From Ilex aquifolium (taxonomy: Eukaryota > Streptophyta > Magnoliopsida > Aquifoliales > Aquifoliaceae), in the NCBI GenBank assembly GCA_951799425.1, contig OX637397.1, forward strand, positions 12,389,064 to 12,453,063: 64,000 nt of DNA, in the 5' to 3' direction. Shown piece by piece: positions 25,401 to 40,400 of the stretch. The notes beneath the pieces are model-generated. The model saw nothing but the letters and a program-made list of their open reading frames with translations, had not been told where the DNA came from and did no database searches. The translations under genes and the position numbers were made by a program. Every line of letters begins with the position of its first letter. The first letter of the stretch is position 1.

Positions 25401-28400
25401 CAACATAGAGGTAAATATGACAAATAGACAGTCTAATCCTTATCAAGATTGGATTAGCAGTAGGGATACAATAAATGAACAATATCGAACAATAGTCTTT
25501 GAAACAGTATGGCATTTTCTGCATTTATAGATATTACATGTAAGCTTTCAGAAACTGTTAAAACATCCAACTCAAAATCAATAGATAATAAATGGAGCGG
25601 CCCATAAGTTTCATATACTAGTTTGAGACGTGTTATTTTCATATATGTGGAAAAATCCCTAAAATTCCCGTATGAGCAACCACTACTCCCACGTAGAGAG
25701 ATAAATACAAAAATAACATGTACCAATGGCACAAACAAAGGAGAAGAAGGGGGCGGGGCCACAAGTCACACGTACTAGTTTGGGAGGTGTTATTCTTGTC
25801 GATGTGGGATAAGTTCTAACAAGAGCAATTATCAGGTATAGTGGAAAAAGTGTCCAGTCAACAATTATGAGATAGCGATAGCGTGTTAGAGGTTCCCTAG
25901 GACCTTAGGCCCTCAAAGACCTTTACAAGAGATAGTAGACAGTTGACACCCTTTAATATCCATGGCGCCAAGGGGTAAGGCTCTCAATAAAGGCGCCTAT
26001 TATTTTATTTAATTCTAATATCTAATACCTAATTCTTAATTTTCTTATGATTGAAAATTTCAAAAATTTACACAGCAATGACCACTCTGTCGAAAATCTA
26101 CCTATCCCGAAAAATGCAACCTGAGCCAAGAAGTTGTGAACTCCTATCAAGTTGATTGGCCTAAAATCCCAAACATGCTATGCAGCTATGCACCCCCCAA
26201 GAGAATGTTATAATATCATCCCCCAACACCTCCTAGCATCTCCAGAAGAATGCAATGCTAAATCTGTTAGGGCAGAGGAGCCTGGTCTCTGTTACACACC
26301 CTCTTTTTTTTTTTTTTTTTTTTTTTTTGCGAACCTCAAGTGGTGCAAGGGAGATTTATTAATAAAAAACGAAAAAGATTACAACCTAAAATGGGGGCAC
26401 ATAGTGAGCTTTACCCCAGACAAACCATTACAATAATGGCTAAAATAAAAACAACCTTTCAATGCATAAGTTACATCAAAATTTAAAACAAAAGTATTCA
26501 GAAAAGTAGATATGTCCCTGTTAGCAAGCAGGAGTATTATATCTGGAGGAGAGGACCACCAGCTACAAATAGAAAAAATGAAACTCTAACAATGGCCATC
26601 GGGTCTGCCACTTGACTCCCTTCTTCGTAGATATGGGAAACCTGAATATGCATCTTTGCATTTCTTGTAACACACCCTACATTTGACTTTAACTCCCATG
26701 GAATAGAGAGGTGTTTTGAGTTGACACCCTGCGCTAAAATCTACGAATCACATTAAACCCAAAGTCGATGCCATACGTAAGACCCAATAACAATACCCCT
26801 GATCACAGCCATGAATTCGGCAAAGAACATTGAACGGACGCCCAAAGGTTAGCTAAATGGCCCCTTAACAAATCCGCGATACGTCTGAGTTTTAATAAGT
26901 GACAACAATTCCTTCGGTCAGTTAGCAAAAAAAGCTTCTACCGGCAAGAGTACATAGTCAACACCAAATATTATGGGCAAAACCACATGAAAAACAAAAA
27001 GTTGTACAGACTGAAGCACGACAACAAAGTGAACATGCAGAGACAAGTACCACTCAAGGCACTCGAGGATCATCATCTAGCGGCACTCATTCATGTAACA
27101 GACACCAATAAAGCCAAGAGCGGCATGGATGGAGAAATTTTATCCAGATTAGCTTCTTCCATGGGTTAGCAGGTTGATTCAGTCAGAAAAACTCAGGTGC
27201 CTCACTCAAAGTAAGTGAGCCATCCATTTAAAGGCACCACACCCACAAATCCATTTTAGGAGGAGTTCAAACAACCTCTTTGATCTGCTGCCAAACCTGC
27301 AAGATAGCCAATTGAAAACTCATTGGCATTATGCATTCCCCTCCCTGAATGTAATCCGAGACTGCAGAAGATAACTATGGCACTATGTGAGGGTGTATAT
27401 TGCAGGTAGTAGATAGTGGTCAAACCATCCAATAATCAACCCAAAACCAAATAGACTTACCATTCCCACAATCCATTGAGAATTGTCATGAATAACTTGC
27501 AGCTGACTTCTTATACCCGACCAAATACTAGAACATTTATAATATAAAGCTGGAGAAGAAGAAGATGCCATGAATCTCGCTCGAAGAAAGCGCACCCATT
27601 GCTCATTCAAAGTTAGAAAGGCACAAGGCTTGATTCTTAGCTAAAGGATTTACTCAAGAGTATAGCCTATACAACAACAAGACGTCTGCTCCTACTGCCA
27701 AGCTAACCACTATTTGCAGCGTGATTGCTATTGGTTAATGGAACTTGTCTCATATGGATGTGAAAGATGTTTTTCTACATTGACATTTAATGAAGAGGTT
27801 TTTATAACTCCTACTGCTAGATTCTCCCATAGTCCCGGTCAAGTAAGCAAATTTCACAAGGCTATATATGCATTATACAGGTTAAAGGGCATGGTTTGCC
27901 AAGTTTTATTGCGTGATATGTGACTTGGGCTTTCGTGCAATTGATCATAATTTTGATTTCTTCCAGCGATCCTCTTCATCAGGCTCTTTTGTTCTATTAC
28001 TTCATGTTAATGATATAATTATTACAGATGATGACAGTGCTCGAATACTAATATTGCAAAATCAGTTGCAGAATTGTTTTGAGATGAAAGATTTAGGTTT
28101 CAGAATTTCTTAGGGATTGAGATTACTTCCTCCCCTAAAGGTTATCTCCTCTCGCAGTCAAAGTATGCATCACATGTTATTCAACAAGCTAGCTTATCAG
28201 ATAATCGGCCAGTTGAGACATCCTTAGAGCTCAATGTGCATATTGCCTAATCCTACCCTATATCACATTATTGTTGGCAGTCTGTTATACCACTCTACAC
28301 AAAGTATATTATTTTCTTCCTCCTCTTCCATGGAACTCAGGATTTATTCAGATGCAAACTGGGCTAGTGACTTTCGGATCGCAAGTCTACCACTAGTTTT

Positions 28401-31400
28401 TGCTTTTTCCTTGGTGATTCTCTTATTTCCTCAAAAAATAGAAACAAACTGTAGGTGTTTGTTTCTTTGTTGAAGCTAAGTATCGTGCTATGGCATCAAC
28501 CATAGCTGAGATAATCTGGTTACATTGGTTGTTTGTTGATCTTGACATTTCTTTATCTACTCCTACCCCATGTATTGTGACAACACTAGTGCCCACAACT
28601 TCATTTACATGAGTGTACAAAGTATATTGAGATTGACTGTCATTGTGTGTGTCATCGTCTTCAGCTAGGTACTATCTCTATCCCTTTTCTCCCTTTAACT
28701 ACAAAGTTAACAGATTTTTTTATTAAGTCTCACACAATAGCATACTTTCGTTTTATTCTTGACAAACTCCGGATGTTCTAGGTACGATAGCATGAGTTTG
28801 AGGGGGGCGTGTTAAAGTATTAAGTATTCAAGTATATTTAGCATTAGAGATAGTCTAGTCGTGTACTTTATTCTACTATGCCCTACTATAAAGGCCTCTA
28901 TCGTGTATATTTTCTCTTATGTTGTTGCACAGACTAATTGTGTGGTAATGATATTTTATCTTCTCCTCTCTTCTTCCTTCCATCAATGTTTATAGTCCTT
29001 ACATGGTAAACTATCTAGTGTTCTAGATAGGGAAAATTATATGACTCCAATAATGCACTTTCCATCTCTCATTTTAAAACAACCATTTAGTATCACTAAA
29101 TCATATGCAACTTTAGAATCTAACACATACCTCTTGCCATTATTCCTCTCTCTAAGCCCATGTCCCCATGAATGATCTCATTCTTCAAAGACATCCTTCT
29201 ACCAATCTAATCCTTTGTTAAAGTATCATTCACCAACACATTATGCAACTCCAAAACTTCCCCCCACATCTCTATGCAACAAGGTTTTCTGAACATCTAG
29301 ACCATGCAAACTGAGAACTAGGCAGTGGAATATCATGTAACCCACACTGACAGATAAAAGTATTATACATCTCGTGGTGACTGAAACCCTAGAACCTCCC
29401 AACTTCACACTTAAATTCCAAATGACGTTAAAATCTCCCCCAACTTGGTCGAGGGCTACATGATCCTTACTCAGCAAATAGCTCATCCCTGAAAAGACCA
29501 CCTACTTTGAACACAATGTGCACAACACACAAAAGTAAGCCACCAATACCTTCTTCCTTAAAATCAAGAAAAACGGACACTAAAAACAAACCAAATGCAC
29601 AATTAACTCGAGTGGCAATCTCAATCCCCCAAATAATAAAAGAACAACCAAAAATTCCACATGATGCAAGAAACACTCTATCCTTAAATCTACACTCCCC
29701 AATACTCCTAACCAATGCCCCGTCAACTGACTCTAACTTGCACTCTTGTAACATTACTAAGTCTGAAGAAGCCCATTAAATCACATCATGAGCCATCTTC
29801 TTCTTCATTTGCTTTCCTAATCCCTTCACATTCAACCATGCAAACTTGAGCAATAACCTCAAAGACCCCCTCCCATCCTTCCAAACCACTTTCATAGTAA
29901 AGGGCTATTTAATAACACCACTTAATGTTTCAAACTGAATAATTTAAGGACTTAATGAATTAAACCCATTTGGTAACCTAAAACTCATACCGTTTAACAC
30001 TTTTTAAAAATAGGCTAAAATTATAAGTAATAAGCCACTTGCTTATCACATAATACTAAAAATATTAGTCAATAAGGATTTTATAAATTTCTCATAATGG
30101 ATAAATACAACCTCAATACATTTTACATTCTTAACTTTTAAAAACCAACCATCCACAATAACCATCATTGTATCGTTGCCACCACTGCCACCACCGTCGT
30201 CGCCACCACCGTCGTCGTCGCCACCACCATTTGTCGCTGCCACCACCACCACCACCACCATTGTGCCACCGCCATAACTATTGTGTCGTCGCCACTGCCA
30301 TAACCATTGTGCCGCCACCACTACCATCACCATTTGTGCCACTACCACCACCACCACCACAATTGTGATGGTGCTGGTAAGAATAAGATAGTTACGGTCA
30401 AATGGTTAAAAAGAAGGGAAAAATTAAAATAATAATTTTTAGACTTCAGTTTCTTATATTTGTCAAACAGTTTGATTCAATTCAATACTTAAATTTCAGT
30501 GAATACCAAACAGTCTACGAGTTAAAAAATTCAGCATTCAACACTTAAAATTCAGCATTAAATTCTCAGTATTCAACTTTCAATTTTATCAAACACTACC
30601 TAGATCACAAACTTAAAATTCTTGAGCTCTTTATCACCCTTATTTTCCCTTCTACGTAAACTATGGGAGACAATCTAACTCTAATCTGCTCCCCTAGGAT
30701 TAACAAACTTCAATCCCATATTTTTTAAAATGTTAATGCAACTCAAACATTTAATATACATGTTCCTAAGAATTATTGGGCAAATAGTGTTCTTACTTAC
30801 ATTTATCTTATTAATCGGATGCTTTCCTCTGTCTTACGTAACAAATCTCTCTTCTCATTACTTTATTCTACTACACCTCCACTTGATCTGACGACTCCTT
30901 TTTTTTTTTTGTGTTGTGTTTGTTCATCTACTTGGTTCAGGTAGGGATAAACTTTTCCCCCTACTCGATCAAGTGTATTTTTCTTGGCTATTCTCGTACT
31001 CAGAAAGGTTATCGATGCTATGACCCGATTTCTAACCGATACTATGATAGTGTCGGTGTTATCTTTTTTATGTCATCTCTCTTTATTTCTATTTCAGAGT
31101 ATAATTCTTACTCAGATTTGGTTTCTTATAGTCAGGGGGAACTATTATTGCCTATTGTACCATATTGTCCACCTTCTTCTTCTAGTAACCCCCCATTACA
31201 AGTTTTTCAGCGTTCCAAGAACAGACAAGTTGTGTCCTATGCTCCCGCTTCCCAGCCATCACCTGATTCAACAAAGATCCTTCTGTCTCAGCCTTTTGCT
31301 ACTATTTCTTCTTCGAACTTGTCTATTACACAGAGAAAAGGTACTCGTAACTATACCACACATCCCATTTCTAATTTTATTTTCTTGCATCAAGTTTCCT

Positions 31401-34400
31401 CCTCGTTCCGTTGTTATGCATCTACCTTATGATCTATAGTTGTTCCCAATTTCTTAACAGAGACTTTGGCATCTCCTAGATGAAAACTGGATATGGTGGA
31501 AGAAATGAAAGCCCTTCATGAGAATTAAACTTGTGATATCACTTCTATCCCTCCTGGGAAGGAACCTGTTAGTTGTCCTTGGGTCTAGATTGTGAAATAT
31601 CATTCTGATGGCTCAAGGCCTAGTTGATTGTCAAAGACTACACCAAGACCTATGGTGTCGATTAATATGAGACTTTTTCCCCCATTGCTCGACCAAACTC
31701 TGATAGAGTACTAAATTCAGTTGCAGGTTGTCGTGATTGGCCTTTGTATCAACTTGAAATAAAAAATATTTTTTTACATGGAGACCTACCGAAGGAGCTG
31801 TACATGGTTCAGCCTCCATGTTATGTTACTTTTGGTAAGGGACAGTTAGTATGTCCCCAAAAGAAGACAATATATCATCTAAAACAGTTATCATGTGCTT
31901 GGTTTGATAAGTTCAGTACTATGGTCCTTTAGTATGGTTTTCAGTGCTCTAACTCAAATCATTCAGTGTTCATTCGCCGTTCGTTCTACCTAAGGGGTTA
32001 TAATTTTCATTGTATATATTGATGACATTATCATTAGGGGTGATGATTCTTATGGTATTGCTAACTTTATAATCCATTTGGGGAAGCAGTTTCATACTAA
32101 ACATCTAGGTCATTTCCAGTACGTATTAGATTCATTATCTGAAACTGATACTCTTGGTGCTCGTCCAAATGATAACCCTATGGATTCTACAATCAAATAG
32201 ATGCTAAGAGTGGTCAAGAGTTTGATGACATAGGACGCTATAACCCTATGGATTCTACAATCAAATTAGATGCTAAGAGTGGTCAAGAGTTTGATGACAT
32301 AGGACGCTATCGATGGTTGGTTGGTGAATTGATCTATCTTATAGTTACGCGTCCTGATATTACATTTGTTGTAGGTGAATTAATCTATCTCACCATGTAT
32401 AAATATTCCTAGCTTTTCAGTGGGCAAGTAGTTATATTGATAGATAATCTACTTCTGGTTATTACATGTTTGTTGGTGGTAACCTTGTTACTTGGCATAG
32501 CAAGAAACATAATGTAGTTAAACGTTCAAGTGCAGAGGCAGACTATCGGGCTATGGCTCACACGACATGTGAAATGTTATGGGTGCGTTCTCTGATTCGT
32601 GACATGGGTATTAGTGTGTCATCTCCCATGCAGATGCATTTTGATAATCACACAACTATTTTCATTACCAATAATACAGTATTTCATGAGCACATTAAAT
32701 AAATCAAAGTGGGTTGTCATTTAATTCGGAATCTAATAATGTGAAAAGAGATTATCACTCCATATATCAAGTGGGGTGATCAACTAAGTGATATTTTTAT
32801 CTTAAATAATCTTTGTTCCAAATTGGACATTTTTTATCTTCATACTCCAACTCAAGGAAGAATGTTAGATTTCTTATTTTTTATATTTTAGATTTACAAG
32901 CTAGTGTAGGATAATATTGTAATTACCCGAGATATTGTTCAACATAACTAAGAGGGTGTTGGACAACACATCATATGCACAGATTATTCTTTCCTACCTC
33001 TCCTTGTTTCAACTATCTTCTTTGAACTTCCAGGAAGAAAAAAAAAGAAAATATTTTCTTTAGCTATAATCTTGTCATGGAGTTAATCTGCTATCACGGC
33101 TTTGAACTTCACCTAATTATTATATAATGAGGTAGCAATTATCTTACAGCTATGCTGCAGAAGATGGAAGACTCATTAAATAGAGATATTCATAAGTACT
33201 GTTTATATTTTTTGGTCTTACTATAGAAGCATTGTATTGCTTATACAGATTTTTTGATGTGAGGTTTTAGTTTATCATTATCAAGTGCTCAAATCGTATT
33301 TGGGTTATGCAGCCAAATCTTAGTGCTCTGGGATTTGAGGCGTGACCAGAAAAGTATTTGACAATGCAGTTCGTGGAGACTGGCTGCACAGGGTGGCGGC
33401 CTGGCTGATATCGATTTCGCAACTACCATGGTGGAGTACTCATCTCACTTGGGAAGCAACTGAATGACAAGTTAATAGGGAAATGCTAGTCCTAAACTAG
33501 CATGAGGTATTTTAAAACGTTGAGTCAATTGGGCAAAGCAGACAATATCCTCTGCTTAAACTAGGGCTATGTTACCTAAGTAACTAGAACAGCACAAATT
33601 TGTTGCTGATTAATTGACACTTCAACATCATTCATATAAAAGAAGTTAAAAAGGTGTTTCTTATTCTTTAGAAGCAAATGAATTCTTATCCAGATGTGAA
33701 TAGGACCAAGACATATAATCCAATCCAGAGCTAAAAAAATGTAATTTTAGATCTATATTTTATGTTCCCCTAGGTGCCTAGTATCTTTGTGGAACCACCA
33801 GCCACAAGAAATTCTTGCCACATTAGATGTACATACACTCGCGCACACGCTCATACAAACATGCACACACAGAGAGATGGGGGAAGATTTAACATGCGAT
33901 ATGAGAAATGTTGCATCATGTGCCTTTATCGCAATGCTAATGATATTAATAGAAACAGACATAATTTAGCAGACTAAAGGCTTTGGGATGCTAAAATTTC
34001 AGTCGGAAACTAAAATTTAATGTGAGCATTCATAGGGTAAATGTCAAAACTACCACACACAATTGAACAATAAGCAAGATTAACACCAACTAATAAGTAC
34101 TAACTAATGATAATGGATTGACAAAACTGGCATCATGAAATAGTTTAATCTTAAAAAATGTCATGCTATCAACAACAAAGTCACTCATACCAGTCATCCA
34201 AAAAGAAACAAAGTGCCCATAAAGCAATGGAGTGCTGTTTCAGATGGATTAGAATACTCTTACCCTTTCATGGTGAAACTTGAAGGATCCTAACACATAA
34301 TAAAATGCCATGAGATTCAATATAAACTCTGAGTCACAAGTCACTTCAAGTGGCTGAAGCATGACCTGAATACAAAGTAACAAGACATTCATTTATTGAA

Positions 34401-37400
34401 ACTCTGCAGGCTTAGATATAATTACTGTTAAGAGTGTAAGTATATTTATTTGTTATCATTAAGGGTAGTCTAGTCTTTTCCTTATTGTAGGATTCCTTAT
34501 ATATTGTCTCTGTACTCACTTTTTATTATCATGGAATATTAAAGTGTTGCATATAGTTTTCTCTTCTTCTATCTTCTCTACGCGTGACTTCTTTTCTTTA
34601 CACTAATTGATCTACAGTGTTTCATGAGCCATGAACAGTGGGACTGAACAGTTACATGAACAGTGTTTCGTGAACGGTGAACAGTATTTTTGTGAACTTT
34701 AAACTTGTTTGGCTAGATGTTCTAAAATTACAAAATTCTGCGCCAGAATGTGCTAAATTTACCGAACGTGCCCTACAATATCCTAAAGTTACAATTCAGT
34801 CCCACAATATTCTGAAATTGCAAAAGCAGCCCCGAAATTTTCTAAAATTACACAAACAGATAAAAAATTTCTGCAATTACAGAAATAGCCCTCTAATTTT
34901 CTACAAGTTCAGCATCGACCCCAAATTTTCAAGTTATGTTAATCTTTAATTAAGATTAGCCTCTGCAAGTGAAAATTCAGCAATTACATCATATGTGGAT
35001 GTTTTATTTGTTTCTTCTCCTATAGGTTTCCCTTCATCGACTCTTTCAGGTATACCTCGCTCCACTTAGGTATTTGATTCAGCGGCTGACACATCACATG
35101 ACTAATGATCTATCTTTGTTTCTTTCTACCTCACCTCTTCCCTCCTCTACTACCGTTATGGCTGCTAATAGAAATGGTACTCTAATGTCATTAGTAGGCG
35201 TTTGATCTATTATGCTTCACTTTTATCTCTTCCTAAAGTTTATTTTATTCCTCAATTTTATTTGAACTTGATTTTTGCTAGTCAATTATGTGATCTTGGT
35301 CTCATTCTTCACTTTTTCTCCCCTAGTTGTATGGTTTAAAAATTAAAAAATAAAGTCTGTTGCTAATGTTGTTCAATTGAATTTAAAATTCCTAATTAAT
35401 ATTAAGGTTGTTCAAGCAGTTGATGTTAGAAGTTTGAATTATAAGTCTTTACATTTTGATATTACTGAACTATATTAGGAACTTGAATAGTTAGTAGAAT
35501 ATTAATGAAATACTATGTTATTATGAGTCTATGACCTTTTTACAAAAGTATACATATATTTTATTAATAATTATATAAAATTGCGCATATCTTACAATAT
35601 ACGATACGATACACTATTTTTAAAAAATGATACGTCTTCCGATACGCGATTTGACAATTATGCCAGAAGATTGTATGTGTCTAGACATATGGTCTTTCTT
35701 CAGCATATTCATTTTTTTTCCATTCCGTTTGTTTCTAACTCCTTCAATAGATTTGACCTTGTATATATCGACCACTTCTCTAATGATACATCTAGTGATT
35801 CTAATAATCATGGCACGCTCACTTCTGATATTCGTTCTTCATCTCATTCTTCATTGGTGTCCCCTCCTATTATTCACACTTACTCTCGCAAGAACAAAAC
35901 TTACTCATGTGCAGGTACAGCTCATTTACCTCTTTCAGTTGCGTCTCCATCAGCTTCTAATGATTTGGATCATTCATCTTCTCGCTATCTTAAACGCATT
36001 CATCTTCTCGCTATCTTAAACGCATTCACAAGTGTCATGTTAGCTTTGGTTTTTCTAACATTTATTATTCTTCTGATTTTTGTTCATTTTTATCTTCTAT
36101 TTATTCTTTGTTTAAACCTACCTCCTATAAGCAGACTACTCTTAATCCTCTTTGGCAGCAGGCTATAAATGAAGAACTTTTTACACTACATAAAACTGGG
36201 ACATGGGATCTTGTGTCTTTACCTGTTGATAAGCATGTTGTTGGATGTTGGTTTTCGGTGGGTATATAAGATTAAAACCAAAGTGGACCAGATTAACTGC
36301 TAAAGGTTTTGCACAGAAATATGACATTGAATACGACCAGGCATTTGCTTTTGTTGCAAAGATGACTGTTGTTCGTACTTTAATTGTTGTAGCAGCTATT
36401 AGCTAGTAGCAACTCTCTTAGATGGTTGTGGAAAAAAAAAATTTGAATGGAGAATTGGTAGAAGATGTTTATATGATTCCTCCTCCTGGTCTCTCTCACA
36501 TTCTAGGTGAGGTATGAAAATAAAAAAAAAACTTTGTATAGTTTTAAACAGGCTCCTCGGACTTGGTTTGGGAAGTTCTCTACTGTGATCTTTGACTTGG
36601 GTTTTCATTCTGGGGATTATGATTCTGCTCTTTTCTTTCGTTCTAATTTTACTGGTCAGATTGTTCTCCTCTTATATGCTGACGATATGATTATTATCGT
36701 GGATGTTTTCGAGGGCATTTCAGTCTTGAGGCTCAATTACAACATCAGTTTGAGACGAAGGATCTTGGTCCCTATCGATATTTTTTTGGGCATTGAAATG
36801 GCTTCATACCCAAAGCGTTATCTATTTTCTTAATCAAAATATGTAGTTGATGTTACCCACGGGGCTCGTTTAACAAATTCTGGAACTGTTGAGTTGAGAC
36901 TCCTCTCCACCTTAATATGCACTACAGTTCTACTTACAGAGTTCCTTTTGCTGATCCAACCTTGTATCAAGTTCTTGTCGACAGACTAATTTATCTTACA
37001 GTTACATGACCTAATATAGCATATGTCGTTCATGTTGTGAGTCAATTTATATCTTCTCTAACAACAGTGCACTGAACTGCAGTTCTTCGCATTTTACGCT
37101 ATCTTAGAGGCACTTTACATCAGAATTTGTTGTTTTCTTCCACTTTTACTACGGAGCTTCGTGCTTTTTCTGATGCTGGTTGAGCGGGTGATGCCATCAA
37201 TCGTAAATCCACCATTGATTTCTGTGTCTTATGGGGTGATTCTTTTATTTCCTAGAAAAGCAAAAAGCAGACTGTTATCGCTCGTTCATAGAAGATAGTT
37301 TGATTGAGATGGTTGCTTGCCGATATAGGCGTTTCCTTTTCGGGTCCTAGTCCTATATATTTTGACAACAAAAGTGTCATTCAAAATTGCACACAACTCT

Positions 37401-40400
37401 GCTTTCCATGAGCGAACCAATCATATTAAGATCTCTCTTTATCTGTCACCATCTTTAGCTTAGGATTATTTTCTTACCTTCTGTTTCTTCCACTATGCAG
37501 TTAGCTAACTTCTTCACGAAGTCTCATACCATGCCACATTTTCGTTTTCTTGATGGAAAACTTTTGATACTTCCTACCGTCACATCATGAGTTTGAAAGG
37601 GGATATTAAGAGTGTAATTATATTTATTTATCAATCTTTTCCTTACTGTAGGGTTCCTTAAATATTGTCTCTTGTACTCAAGATTTATTATCATGGAATA
37701 TTAGAGTGTTGCATATGGTTTTTCTCTTCTTCTATCCTACATGTGACTTCTTTTCTTTGCACTAGTTGATCAATATTTTCAATCACCAGAATAAAAAATA
37801 CAAAAAAATAGATGTAATAACCAAAAGATAGCTAAATAATTTTGAGCATTCTGATATTATAAAATGCTGAAGCAGTAAAGCAGGAAACTAAAATACCTTT
37901 ACTGATAAGCCAACCCCACTATCTACCGGAGAAACATCAACCCGAATATTCAGAGAAGGTTGCTTTTTTCCTATCAATTTTTCCTCAATAATCGGCTGCA
38001 ATTGTTGGGGCAAACCATCATGATAAATCACCTTTGACTAATAGGGAACAGAAATGAAAACAAGTTGGTTTTTCATGGATTTTGTGGAAAATCGAGTATT
38101 ATGGTTTGTAAAAGGTGTAGAAACATGGTAAAAATGTGAGGCCGTAATTCTGCAAAGAAGCACAATGTTTGATGTTTTGCACAGGGCAAACATACGAGTG
38201 CATAGTACATTTGAACTGGTTCATCTACTTTAGGTCTCCAGGTTAATAATATGAAGGATGGAAATCCCCAGGCTTTTCAAATGTGTATCAGAAACGTCGA
38301 TGGAAGAGTTTGTGGATCTAGCCCTAGACTGTTAAAGGCAGGGTACAGTACATTGTTTAATAAAACAATATAGTTCCCGCAAAAGTGAATTTTGTGCAGT
38401 TTGACTTCAAGGGAGAAAATCTACAAATCCCTCCTCTGATTAGGTTTTTTGGACCTTTTAGATTCAGTTTAGCTGTCAGTAATTTTCTGCAGAGAAAAAA
38501 ATGGTTGCCATGAAAATTGAACATTTTCATCATGCACTTGGTTAACAAAACAAAAACTTGTAGGGAAGTGAGCTTTTGACATTTCCTGCAACCAAGAAAT
38601 CCCGTACAAAGTGCAGGACAAGATTTGAACACAAATGTTTTAGAAAGAAATAACGGTGGGATCCACACTTTCCCCCGACAACCAAACACAAAAAGTGAGA
38701 AACAAAAAATCAATAACTTAATTTGCCTTCCCTTTAGAGTCAAACAGAAATGTGATGTTAATGTTATAATGCTATTTCTTCAATCCCTGCTATAAAATTG
38801 GCGATGCAGCCATGCAGGCCATAAGAACCCAAAAGAAAGGCAATTTAAAGAAAGGAAAAACTTTGACAATTGGTTCAATTTCAAGGTGATGCTAACTGAA
38901 AATTACCAGTCAATTCTTATTTTACAGATTTTCAAGTCAATTTTTGCATTTGGTTTGAAGTTATACATGTTTTATTATGTTTTCATAGTGAATTGTATTT
39001 TTTTTTTTTTAATTTCTGTTTGCTCAAAATAGACTATATATAATCCCGTAGGTCATAAAGTGAGTCATGACAGACCATTTGGTCATAGATCTATTAGAGC
39101 TATGAGTCTATGATTGCATAGAAGTCTGCATACAGCCATGTAAGGGAGGGTTTTATGGCATTTGTCATAGATCATACCTGGTTTCATCTACTCTAAAAAA
39201 TGATGTTTTGTTGAATGGAATGGAAAAGGTGATTGAAATTGAAATCAGAATAGGTTATTACTCATTCATGAAATAGGACATACAACTTTGTTAACTGTTT
39301 CCTTAAGTAAAAAGAGAAACATTGACAACAGGATAGCACAAAGTGCAGTAACAAATCAAATTCAGTAACCGGCTAGTTATCCATTCCACATGATGTGGCA
39401 AATCCTCAAAAACTAAGAACTGTTTTGAGCATCGATAGGGAATGAGTTAAAACAAATTTAGCAATCCAAATAGTATGATAAAAATGTCTACATAATGGAT
39501 ACAAACCTCTCTCACAAGTAAAATGACTTGCTGGTTCAATGGATTAAGCATCTCAGCAGAGTTGACTGAGCCCATAATGACTGCAGATTTCTCCCATATC
39601 TTACACTCAACAAAAATTCCCTCAAAAATCAACTCAGCAATTGATTGACCAAACTTCCTAGAATAAAGACAAAAAAAGAAACAATGAATTCCAACTCATA
39701 GTGCACGATAAATAGTGAAACCAGGAAATCGGCTAGTCATAATCCAGTTATTTCGATGTTTAAACAGATGTGCTAGATACCTATTTACTTTTTCAACGAA
39801 AGAAAAGAACTGGCATAAAATGATGTCAATAGAGAATAAAGCTATATCTTTTGCTCAAGTATAGATAGTGCATTGGGATGTAGAGAAGAACTAGGTCAAT
39901 ACGATGAAGAAAGAAACTATACCATCCGTACATAAGGTAAAAATAAGAAGAGATCAAAAGGGAAGTAAATGTCTACATCAACAGTTGTGTTGAGGCTCAA
40001 GAGTATGAAGATGTCCATGAGGCCATGACAAATTCTCCTTCTCTGTTGAAAAGAAAACTGAAACTGCATCCTAAAATGCTCTGTAACTACACCACATCAT
40101 GCCAAAACTTCTCTCAATGCTCATTTCCACTGCCTTCCTCCACTGTGCTGCCTAATATCACAGGAAACCTACAAACCAACTTAGCAAGTAGACCTTAAAT
40201 AAAGATCCTCGTACTCCTCTGAAAATTATTATGCAAGCCAACAATCTCTAGTATTTGGAGCCAACAAAGCCTACTTTTTTCCACATTACCGCTTTTTTCA
40301 ATATTTATTGCCCCCAATACAGTACGTTAAAATGTATATCTCACATTACTGTAGTTTTGAAAGCATGCTTTTCAATCATTCTTATAATGATAAAAGCGTG

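Noticed and set aside
25454..25762. 102-codon minus-strand frame
   Set aside because: Lies over dispersed repeat sequence and has no recognised motif.
30046..30368. His-rich and Gly/Val-rich open frames
   Set aside because: Products of the CCA/CCG trinucleotide tract. No start context or homology.
38357..38743. 128-codon open frame on the minus strand in intron 12
   Set aside because: No recognisable domain and no family match. It lies between two well-matched SHBY exons whose phases join without it.
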